57,961 nucleotides of DNA from contig JAJDYL010000030.1 of the NCBI GenBank assembly GCA_022825195.1, forward strand, positions 1 through 57,961, read 5' to 3'. Both the position numbers and the translations under genes were made by a program. The first letter of the stretch is position 1. Each line of letters starts with the position of its first letter. Positions 24,435 through 31,939 of this stretch are shown piece by piece. The notes beneath the pieces are model-generated. The model did no database searches and was not told the DNA's origin. It saw only the letters and a list, made by a program, of their open reading frames with translations. Source of the DNA: Alphaproteobacteria bacterium. Lineage in GTDB: Bacteria > Pseudomonadota > Alphaproteobacteria > Bin95.

Positions 24435-25334
24435 GTGGATTTCTATTACGGCATGGCGCAGCTGATCGGCGTGCACACGCTGCTCGGCCTGTCCGCCTAT
24501 GTCGTGCTGCTCACCGGCCAGGTCTCGATGGCCCAGGCGGGGTTCTTCGCCATCGGCGCCTACCTCGCCGGCATGCTGACCGTGCTGGCCGGCTGGCACA
24601 TCGTCCCGGCGATGCTGCTCGCCGCCGTCGCCTCGGCGCTGGTGGCCACCGTCGTCGGCTTCCCGGCGCTGCGCGTGAAGGGGCTGATGCTGGTGGTCGC
24701 CACGCTCGCCTTCGGCGAGGCGGTGCGGATTTTCTGGTTCAACTTCGACTACCAGATCGCCAAGGGCAACATCCAGGTCGGCCCGCTCGGCGGCGAAGGC
24801 TTCAAGCAGATCCGGTATTTCCCGGAGAACGGCTGGTCCACGGCCGATGTGGCGGTCTTCATCTGGGCCTGGGTCATTGCCGCGATGATCGCGCTCTGGT
24901 GGATGGACCGCAGCCGCGTCGGCTCGGTGCTGCGCGCGGTCGGCGAAGACGAGCTCGCCGCCCAGTCGGTCGGCATCAACCTCACCGCCGTCAAGGTTTC
25001 GGCCATGGGGATCGGCGGGTTCATCGCCGGGCTCGGCGGCGCGATCTACGCCCACTACACGACCCATATCGAACATCTCAATTTCGGCGTGGTGCTGGCG
25101 ACCTTCGCCATCGCCTACCCCATCCTGGGCGGGCTTTCCTCGGTGATCGGGGTGCTCATCGCGGTCATCTTCATCCAGGGGTTCCTGGTGGAGGTGCTGC
25201 GATTCATGGGCGACTGGCGCAACCTCCTGTTCGGCGCGCTCATCGTGCTGGCGATGAATGTCCGGCCCGACGGGCTGTTCGACGCCCGCGCGACCCGCAC
25301 GCTCAAGCGTCTGTTCGGCAGGCAAGATGCTTGA
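24435..25334 (+). CDS. Branched-chain-type ABC permease, LivM-like, first copy
   Basis: 299 residues, GTG start 6 nt after the LivH stop. Family features include GLSAYVVLLTGQVSMAQAGFFAIGAYLAG, LRVKGLMLVVATLAFGEAVR and the coupling segment DRSRVGSVLRAVGEDELAAQSVGIN. About ten membrane helices. Its stop overlaps the LivG-like start by 8 nt. Confidence 0.92.
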   Translation: MDFYYGMAQLIGVHTLLGLSAYVVLLTGQVSMAQAGFFAIGAYLAGMLTVLAGWHIVPAMLLAAVASALVATVVGFPALRVKGLMLVVATLAFGEAVRIFWFNFDYQIAKGNIQVGPLGGEGFKQIRYFPENGWSTADVAVFIWAWVIAAMIALWWMDRSRVGSVLRAVGEDELAAQSVGINLTAVKVSAMGIGGFIAGLGGAIYAHYTTHIEHLNFGVVLATFAIAYPILGGLSSVIGVLIAVIFIQGFLVEVLRFMGDWRNLLFGALIVLAMNVRPDGLFDARATRTLKRLFGRQDA

Positions 25335-26065
25335 GCTTCGGAACCTCTCCAAGCATTTCGGCGGCGTGCGGGCCGTCGACGACCTGTCCCTGACGGTGAA
25401 CCAGGGCGAGATATTCGGCCTGATCGGCCCCAACGGCTCCGGCAAGAGCACCACGGTCAACCTCGTCTGCGGCGTGTTCCCCACGACATCGGGCGCGGTG
25501 CTGTTCGAGGGGCGGGACATAACCGATGCGCCCTCGCACCGTGTGGTGGCCGCCGGAATCGCCCGCACGTTCCAGAACATCCGCCTCTTCGGGGACCTGA
25601 CCGTCTGGCAGAATCTCTGGGTCGCCCAGAACTCGGCCGAGGAGCGGAGCAAGGGCTGGTTCGGCCGCTGGCTCGGCGGCGACCGGACGGGCAGGGGCGA
25701 TGCGGAAGAGCTGTTGAAATTCGCGGGTCTCGAACTCCGCTCGGGCGAGCTCGCGCGCAACCTTGCCTTCGGCGAGCAGCGGCGTCTGGAAATGGCGCGC
25801 GCGCTGGCCGCCCGGCCGAAGCTGCTGCTGCTCGACGAGCCGGCGGCGGGCATGAACGCGGAGGAGGTGAGCCAGCTCGCCACCCGGATCAGGGCGCTGC
25901 GCAAATACGGCATGACGATCCTGCTGGTCGAGCACGTCATGGAGCTGGTCATGGGCGTGACGGACCGGATCGCCGTGCTGAATTTCGGACAGAAGATCGC
26001 CGAGGGCACGCCCGCCGAAATCCGAGACGACCCGGCGGTGCGCACGGCGTATCTGGGAACGGCCG

Positions 26066-26073
<8 letters not shown>
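25327..26073 (+). CDS. Branched-chain-type ABC ATPase, LivG-like, first copy
   Basis: 248 residues; the start at 25327 overlaps the LivM stop and gives the family start (MLELRNLSKHFGGVRAVDDL). Walker A GPNGSGKST is near residues 34-42. The signature is the LivG-typical NLAFGEQRRLEMARAL rather than LSGGQ. Walker B LLLLDEPAAGMNAEEV and switch His LLVEHVMELV follow. Pairs with the LivF-like ATPase as a heterodimer. Confidence 0.94.
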
Positions 26074-26785
<712 letters not shown>

Positions 26786-26791
26786 GGCGCC

Positions 26792-27691
26792 ATGGCCGAT
26801 TTCCTCCAGAACTGTCTGGACGGAATAGCCACCGGAGCCGCCTATGCCCTGCTCGCGCTCGGTTTCACCCTGATCTTCGGCGTGCTGCGGCGCCTGAACC
26901 TCTCCTACGGGCCGTCGATCATGGCGGGCGTGTTCGCCGGCACCGCGCTCTACATGGCGTTCGATGCGGGGCTCGCCGAAATCGCGGTCGCGACCGTCAT
27001 CGGCGCCGTGGTCGTCGGGGCCTATATCGAACGGCTCTGCTTCTGGGCGATCCGCAAGGACATGGCGGTGGCCTCGATGGTCTCCAGCTTCGTCATCTGG
27101 ATGCAGATCGAGGAAGGCGTGACCCTGCTGTTCCCGGACCGGACCTACGCCTTTCCCGGCATACTCGCGGACGCCGTGGTCGAATTCGGCCCCTTCTTCC
27201 TCCGCGCCTCCAGCCTGGCGATGCTCGCCATTGCCGCCCTCGCCGTTCTCGGTCTGCTCGGGCTCATCTACCGGACGCATTTCGGGCTCGCCGTCCGCGC
27301 CGTTTCCGAGAACCCGCAGGCGGCCCGGGTCGCGGGCGTGAATACCGGCCTGGTGACGCTGCTCGCCTTCGCCTGCGCGTCCGCGCTCGGCGGGCTGGCC
27401 GGGTTCCTGATCGCGGCCGGCGACCAGCAGATCACGCCGCTCTTCGGGCTGTGGGCGACCTTCAAGGGCCTCATCGCCATGATGCTGGGCGGCATGGGCT
27501 CGATTCCGGGCGCGGTGCTCGGCGGGCTCCTCCTCGGCGTCGTCGAGGCCAACGCGCTCTGGTATCTCGGCGTCGAGACGCGCGACCTCGTCGCCTACAT
27601 GCTGCTCTTCGCCGTGCTGACATTCCGGCCGGGCGGCCTCATGGGGCAGGCGGCGCTCATGGCCCGGCGCGCGGCCGAAAGCCGGGTCTAG
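26792..27691 (+). CDS. Branched-chain-type ABC permease, LivH-like, second copy
   Basis: 299 residues, 6 nt after the LivF gene. It has the LivH opening (CLDGIATGAAYALLALGFTLIFGVLRRLNLSYG), coupling segment YRTHFGLAVRAVSENPQAARVAGV and the end GGMGSIPGAVLGGLLLGVVEANALWYLG. It is clearly related to the copy at 23532 but well diverged, so not a recent duplication. Confidence 0.92.
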   Translation: MADFLQNCLDGIATGAAYALLALGFTLIFGVLRRLNLSYGPSIMAGVFAGTALYMAFDAGLAEIAVATVIGAVVVGAYIERLCFWAIRKDMAVASMVSSFVIWMQIEEGVTLLFPDRTYAFPGILADAVVEFGPFFLRASSLAMLAIAALAVLGLLGLIYRTHFGLAVRAVSENPQAARVAGVNTGLVTLLAFACASALGGLAGFLIAAGDQQITPLFGLWATFKGLIAMMLGGMGSIPGAVLGGLLLGVVEANALWYLGVETRDLVAYMLLFAVLTFRPGGLMGQAALMARRAAESRV

Positions 27692-27695
27692 GGCG

Positions 27696-28604
27696 GTGCT
27701 CGACGACCACCTGATCGGCGTGCTCTCCAACATGGGCATGATCTCCTTCATCGCCCTTTCGGCCTATCTGGTGCTCGTCGTCGGCGAGATTTCCTTCGGG
27801 CAGCAGGCCTTCTTCGCGATCTCGGCCTACGCCTCGGGGATCGCGTCGGCCATGTGGGGCTGGCCGTTCCTGGGCGCGGTGCTGTGGGGCGCGGCGATTG
27901 CAGGCCTGGCCGGGCTCCTGCTCGCCATCCCGACCCTGCGGATCAGGGGGCTCTACTTCGCCATCGCAACGCTCGCGTTCGCGGAAATGGTGCGCCTTGC
28001 GCTCGAGATATTCACCTACCGGGTGGAGGTGGACGGCGAGCTCGTCGGCCCCGACGGTTCCGAGGGCTTCCGCGACATCCGCTACATCTACGAGGCCGAC
28101 ATCTCCGCCGGCGCGTTCCTGCTGGTCATCCTGGCGCTGCTCGCGGTCACGCTCGGCGCGATCCTCTGGATCGAGAGGACGCGCCTCGGCGCCGTCATGC
28201 GCATGGTGGGCGAGGACCCGGTGCTCGCAAGGCTCCAGGGCGTGAATGTGAACCTGACCAAGATCGCGACGGTGGCCGCGGCCGGGCTCATCGCCGGCAT
28301 CGGAGGCGCGCTCTACGCCCATCTCAACACCTATGTCGAGCCGAAGATCTTCAATGTCATGCTCGGCGTGCACGGGCTGGCCTACGGGCTGATCGGCGGG
28401 CTCGGCACGGCATTCGGCCCGCTGCTGGGGGTTGCGCTCGATATCGGCGTGCTGGAGTCGACGCGGGCGTTCTCCGGCTACCGCATGATCGTGTTCGGCG
28501 GTCTGGTGGCGGTGCTGCTGATCGTCCGCCCCCGGGGGTTGCTGGACGAAGCCGCCGTTTACCGCATCCGGCGGTTCCTGCTGAGGAAAGATGCTGGCGA
28601 TTGA
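27696..28604 (+). CDS. Branched-chain-type ABC permease, LivM-like, second copy
   Basis: 302 residues; GTG start 5 nt after the preceding stop. Contains SAYLVLVVGEISFGQQAFFAISAYASGI, LRIRGLYFAIATLAFAEMVRLAL and the coupling segment ERTRLGAVMRMVGEDPVLARLQGVN. Ends with RPRGLLDEAAVYR. Overlaps the LivG-like gene by 14 nt. Confidence 0.92.
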   Translation: MLDDHLIGVLSNMGMISFIALSAYLVLVVGEISFGQQAFFAISAYASGIASAMWGWPFLGAVLWGAAIAGLAGLLLAIPTLRIRGLYFAIATLAFAEMVRLALEIFTYRVEVDGELVGPDGSEGFRDIRYIYEADISAGAFLLVILALLAVTLGAILWIERTRLGAVMRMVGEDPVLARLQGVNVNLTKIATVAAAGLIAGIGGALYAHLNTYVEPKIFNVMLGVHGLAYGLIGGLGTAFGPLLGVALDIGVLESTRAFSGYRMIVFGGLVAVLLIVRPRGLLDEAAVYRIRRFLLRKDAGD

Positions 28605-29337
28605 AGGGCTCACCGTCCGCTTCGGCGGGCTGACGGCGCTGGAGGACGTGTCGCTCCACGCCGCCGAAGGCGAGGTGCTGGGCCTGATCGGCCCGAACGG
28701 CTCCGGCAAGACCACGCTCATCAACGCGCTTACCGGCATTTACCCGGCCACCGGCCGGGTGCGCTTCCGGGAGGTGGACCTTCTCGGCCTGCCGCCGGAG
28801 CGGATCGTGCGGCTCGGCCTCGTCCGCACCTTCCAGAACCTGCGGGTCTTCCGGCGCATGACGGTGCTGGACAACGTGCTGGCCGCGCAGAACGGCATGC
28901 CGGACATGCGGTTCGCGGACCTTGTCGGCGGCCGGCGCCGCGATGCGGAGCGGCGGGAGCGGGCGCGCGGCCTGGTCGAACGGGTCGGGCTCGGCGGCGA
29001 CGCCGACCGCCTGGCGGGCGAACTGCCGCTCGCGAGCCAGCGCCGCCTGGAGCTGGCGCGGGCGCTGGTCCGCGACCCGGCGCTGCTGCTGCTGGACGAG
29101 CCCTCCGGCGGCATGACCCCGGCCGAGACGCGCGGGATGACCGAACTCATCGCGGCGCTGGCCTGTCCCGGACGCACGGTCATCGTGGTCGAGCACAAGA
29201 TGGCGCTCATCACCGGCCTCTGCACGCGGCTCGCCGTGCTGAATTTCGGCCGCCCGATCGCCATAGGAGAGCCCGCCGAGGTCCTGCGCCGGCCGGAGGT
29301 CGTCGAGGCCTATCTCGGGACCGAGTCGTACCGATGA
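28591..29337 (+). CDS. Branched-chain-type ABC ATPase, LivG-like, second copy
   Basis: 248 residues. Walker A GPNGSGKTT, FQNLRVFRRMTVLDNVL and Walker B LLLLDEPSGGMTPAET are intact, as is VVEHKMALI. The ABC signature region reads ELPLASQRRLELARAL: the conserved glycine(s) before the Gln are replaced by Ala-Ser, a deviation from NLAFGEQRR in the first copy. Since this motif contacts ATP across the dimer, the variant may alter hydrolysis. It is the last gene of the operon; a repeat block follows. Confidence 0.9.
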   Translation: MLAIEGLTVRFGGLTALEDVSLHAAEGEVLGLIGPNGSGKTTLINALTGIYPATGRVRFREVDLLGLPPERIVRLGLVRTFQNLRVFRRMTVLDNVLAAQNGMPDMRFADLVGGRRRDAERRERARGLVERVGLGGDADRLAGELPLASQRRLELARALVRDPALLLLDEPSGGMTPAETRGMTELIAALACPGRTVIVVEHKMALITGLCTRLAVLNFGRPIAIGEPAEVLRRPEVVEAYLGTESYR

Positions 29338-29430
29338 CCGGTTTGCGCCCATCCCGTCCCGGTTTGCGTCCGGTATGCCTGCGGCGCCTGCCGCCAATGC
29401 CGGGGCAGCGGCCGGGACCCCGGCGGAAGT

Positions 29431-29470
29431 GTCATGGAATGTCATGAAATATCATGTTTTGTCATGGGGG
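29431..29470. repeat. Period-10 decamer array, four units (copy 2a)
   Basis: GTCATGGAAT, GTCATGAAAT, ATCATGTTTT and GTCATGGGGG follow head to tail with an exact 10-nt period. The array is preceded by GGGACCCCGGCGGAAGT, also found just before the array at 57803. A 10-nt period places each TCATG on nearly the same face of the helix, which fits repeated protein contacts. Confidence 0.8.
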
Positions 29471-29497
29471 CGGCCCGTGCCCCGGCCGTCGCTCCCC

Positions 29498-29512
29498 CGC
29501 GCATAATGCGCG
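29498..29512. repeat. Palindrome CGCGCATAATGCGCG, copy 2
   Basis: Seven-nt perfect arms around a central A, 28 nt after the first four-unit decamer array. Same core as 8153-8169 and 29715-29729. Confidence 0.7.
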
Positions 29513-29562
29513 CGCGCGTGCGCCCGCGTGCGGGAGGCGGCGGGTGGGACCCCTGCCGAAGC

Positions 29563-29602
29563 GTCATGGAATGTCATGATGTGTCATGTTTTGTCATGGG
29601 GC
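29563..29602. repeat. Period-10 decamer array, four units (copy 2b)
   Basis: GTCATGGAAT, GTCATGATGT, GTCATGTTTT and GTCATGGGGC, again at an exact 10-nt period. It is followed by a GTGCCCCGGTCGT-like stretch also present after array 2a, so about 125 bp of array plus flank was tandemly duplicated here. Confidence 0.8.
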
Positions 29603-30065
29603 CGGTCTGTGCCCCGGTCGTTTGCGCCGGTCCGACGGTTGTTCGCAAGGCATTGCGGCGTCCTTTCCGTGCATCGTCCCGGACGCCCCCGTTGCCGGAG
29701 GAGCGTTCCTCTCCCGCGCATAATGCGCGCGCGCGTCTCGCGGCGGCGCGCCCGTGCGCCCGCGTGCGCGAGGCGGTGGGGGCGGGCGTTGCGGCCGGTC
29801 GGGGTCGGGGGTCGGTTGCGGTCATTCGTGCCTCCTCGTTCGGGGCCAGGGGCGGGACGGGGTGTCCCTGTTTCGCGCGTATCGTGCGTGTGCGCGGGCG
29901 GGCGTATCGCGGCGGCGCGGTTCGCGCGCGTGATTGCCCGCGTGCGCGCGGGCCGGGCAGAGGGCGCACCCCTCCCGTCCGCTCGCGCCGGAGCGTTTGC
30001 GGCACCCCAGCCATTGCCTTCTGCAGAAAGCGGAAAGGCAGCCCCGGGAGCCGCCTTTCTCTCAT
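29574..30065 (-). CDS. Candidate leaderless small ORF (MRERRLPG/MTATDPRP families fused), copy 2
   Basis: 163 residues, Arg/Pro-rich, not recognised. It starts 4 nt after the -10 hexamer of the promoter at 30070-30096, like its counterpart at 8625. Here the frame is open across both parts: the MRERRLPG part (residues 1-80) runs straight into MTATDPRP at an internal ATG (29825) that keeps its own AGGAGG at 5 nt, so an 83-residue product from that start is an alternative. In copy 1 the same phase is kept with one TGA between. Beyond MTATDPRP the two copies diverge strongly, and the end runs through decamer array 2b. Confidence 0.3.
   Translation of the reverse strand: MRERRLPGLPFRFLQKAMAGVPQTLRRERTGGVRPLPGPRARGQSRARTAPPRYARPRTRTIRAKQGHPVPPLAPNEEARMTATDPRPRPAATPAPTASRTRAHGRAAARRARALCAGEERSSGNGGVRDDARKGRRNALRTTVGPAQTTGAQTGPMTKHDTS
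29715..29729. repeat. Palindrome CGCGCATAATGCGCG, copy 3
   Basis: Third occurrence of the palindrome, downstream of array 2b and with the same 7-nt arms. It lies inside the 3' half of the candidate small ORF at 29574-30065. Confidence 0.7.
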
Positions 30066-30069
30066 GCCT

Positions 30070-30096
30070 ATTCTACACCATTCCGCTGGAAGTCAA
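30070..30096 (-). promoter_or_regulatory. Conserved promoter of the repeat unit, copy 2
   Basis: Minus strand TTGACT (30096-30091), 15 nt, TAGAAT (30075-30070), identical in sequence and spacing to the promoter at 8630-8656. The predicted start falls at or next to the ATG at 30065. Confidence 0.65.
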
Positions 30097-30383
30097 ACCA
30101 TTTCAGGAACAAAAAAATGAAAATGACGGACAACTTTCTCACAGCCCGTTGAACCGGCGGGATAATCTCAGGCGCTGGATACGCCGCTCCGCGGCTGCTC
30201 GGAATGAACAAAGGACCGGAACGAGTCCACCGGTGTCCGGTCTGGATTTTGCGGACAGGGCGCTGGTCCCGGATTCGGCCGGGTCCGAAGGGTCCCGTCG
30301 GATCGGAACACGGATCGGCGCCCATGGCCGGTTCTCGAACGGGCTCCGAGACGGGCGCCGCCGGGCGGTCCTGCCGCGCCCGG

Positions 30384-31811
30384 TCAGGCGAAGCGCATCA
30401 GGAAACGGACCAGGCGGCGGGTGCGGGGGCCGAACAGCGCGTCGGTATAGTAGCTGCCGGCGGCGCGTTTCGACACCTCGCCGAGCGTCGGGTAGGGCGC
30501 GATCATGCCCGCCAGCGCCCCGATGCGGAGCTTCTGGGAGACCGCCAGTACCCAGGGCTGGATGAGCTCGCCGGCATGGGGGCCGGCGATGGTGGCGCCG
30601 AGCACCCGCCCCCGCGGCCCGACGACCGCCTTGACGAAGCCATCGGTCTCGCGCTCCGCCCGGGCGCGGTCGTTTTCGGCGAAATCGTGGCGCAGCACGC
30701 GCGCCTTCTCCCCGAATGCCGCCTTCGCCTGCGCCTCCGTCATGCCGACATGGGCGAGTTCGGGGTCGGTGTAGGTTACCCAGGGCGCCGCGCCGGTGTC
30801 CGCCCTGGCCGGGATGCGGAACAGCGCATTGCGGATCGCGATCCCGGCGTGGTAGCCGGCCACGTGGGTGAAGCGCAGCCCGCCCGCCACATCGCCGACT
30901 GCGAACACGCGCCTGTCCGAGGAGCGCAGCCTCCCGTCCACGGTCACGCCCGCAGGCGTCCAGGCGATGCCGCCCGCGTCGAGGTCGAGGCCCTCGAGGT
31001 CCGGCCGGCGCCCGGCCGCCACCAGAAGGTGCGTGCCCTGCGCCGTCTCCCGCCGGCCTTCCGTCTCGAAATGCAGGACCATGTCGCCGGGCCCGCCGGA
31101 TGCCCCGGTCACTTCCGCATGTTCGCAGAGCCGCATGCCCTCCGCGGCCAGGCGCGCGCGGATGAGCGCCCTCGCGTCCTCGTCGTCGCGCGGCAGGATC
31201 GGGCCGCGCTGCACCACCGTGACCTCCGCACCGAGCCGGCGGTGCGCCTGGGCCAGCTCGATGCCGACCGGGCCGCCGCCCAGCACCAGCAGATGCGCCG
31301 GCGTCTCTTCCAGGTCGAAGATCGTCTCGTTGGTGAGGAAGGGCAATCCGTCCAGGCCGGGGACCGGCGGCACGACCGGCACGGAGCCGGTCGCCAGCAC
31401 GATCCAGCGGGCCTTCACGCGCACCCCGCCGCCTTCGAGCCGCCGCCGGCCGACGAACCGGGCGGGCGCCTCGACCACGCGCACGCCCAGCCCCTCGAAC
31501 CGCTCGACGCTGTCATGCGGCGCGATGGCGGCGATGACGCCCTGCACATGCCGGCGGAGCGCGGCCGGATCGACCCGGGGCGTCTCGGGCGCAATGCCGA
31601 AGCGGCCCGCATTGCGCAACGCCGCGGCGGCATGGGCGGCGGCGATGGTGGCCTTGGAAGGCACGCAGCCGTAGTTCAGGCAGTCGCCGCCCATCCGCCC
31701 CTTCTCGAACAGCAGCACGGACGCGCCCATCTGCGCCGCTCCCGCCGCCACGGACAGCCCGCCCGAGCCGCCGCCGACTATCGCGATATCCACCTGGACC
31801 GTTTCCGTCAT
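30384..31811 (-). CDS. Class I pyridine nucleotide-disulfide oxidoreductase (mercuric reductase/dihydrolipoamide dehydrogenase-like)
   Basis: 475 residues; FAD- and NAD(P)H-binding flavoprotein. An N-terminal FAD motif IVGGGSGGLS, redox pair Cys44-x4-Cys49 (GGDCLNYGCVPSKA), NAD site VLGGGPVGIELAQAHRRLG and FAD site VFAVGDVAGG are visible. The C-terminal catalytic HPTxxE of true dihydrolipoamide dehydrogenases is replaced by APYPTLGEVSKRAAG, so the active-site His is lacking. There is no N-terminal heavy-metal domain and no C-terminal Cys pair as in MerA. It is probably one of the widespread MerA-like reductases of unknown substrate. It diverges from the TPR/glycosyltransferase gene. Confidence 0.85.
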   Translation of the reverse strand: MTETVQVDIAIVGGGSGGLSVAAGAAQMGASVLLFEKGRMGGDCLNYGCVPSKATIAAAHAAAALRNAGRFGIAPETPRVDPAALRRHVQGVIAAIAPHDSVERFEGLGVRVVEAPARFVGRRRLEGGGVRVKARWIVLATGSVPVVPPVPGLDGLPFLTNETIFDLEETPAHLLVLGGGPVGIELAQAHRRLGAEVTVVQRGPILPRDDEDARALIRARLAAEGMRLCEHAEVTGASGGPGDMVLHFETEGRRETAQGTHLLVAAGRRPDLEGLDLDAGGIAWTPAGVTVDGRLRSSDRRVFAVGDVAGGLRFTHVAGYHAGIAIRNALFRIPARADTGAAPWVTYTDPELAHVGMTEAQAKAAFGEKARVLRHDFAENDRARAERETDGFVKAVVGPRGRVLGATIAGPHAGELIQPWVLAVSQKLRIGALAGMIAPYPTLGEVSKRAAGSYYTDALFGPRTRRLVRFLMRFA

Positions 31812-31939
31812 CGCCCCGCCGCTCCGCCGCCCGATATGCCGGACCGTTTCATGCTAGTGTTCCTTCCTGCAAGCCCGGATACCTCATGTAGGCACTCTAT
31901 GCCCTTTCTTCGCCCCGGAGCCACGCCGAAGAGCGTTCC

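Larger units (their letters stand above)
29338..30383. other. Gene-poor repeat block between the Liv operon and the disulfide reductase
   Basis: About 1.05 kb with no conventional gene. It holds two four-unit decamer arrays, two palindromes, the duplicated promoter/small-ORF unit also found at 8.0-8.7 kb, and then about 230 bp (30150-30383) in which I see nothing. Sub-features are listed separately. Confidence 0.7.

Noticed and set aside
23397..26045. An 882-codon minus-strand frame opposite the Liv operon
   Set aside because: It is antisense to LivH, LivM and LivG genes that have full family motifs. It has no ribosome binding site or recognised domain.
29338..30383. CRISPR array in the repeat block
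   Set aside because: The units are 10 nt with no spacers of 25-40 nt, and no cas genes are near.
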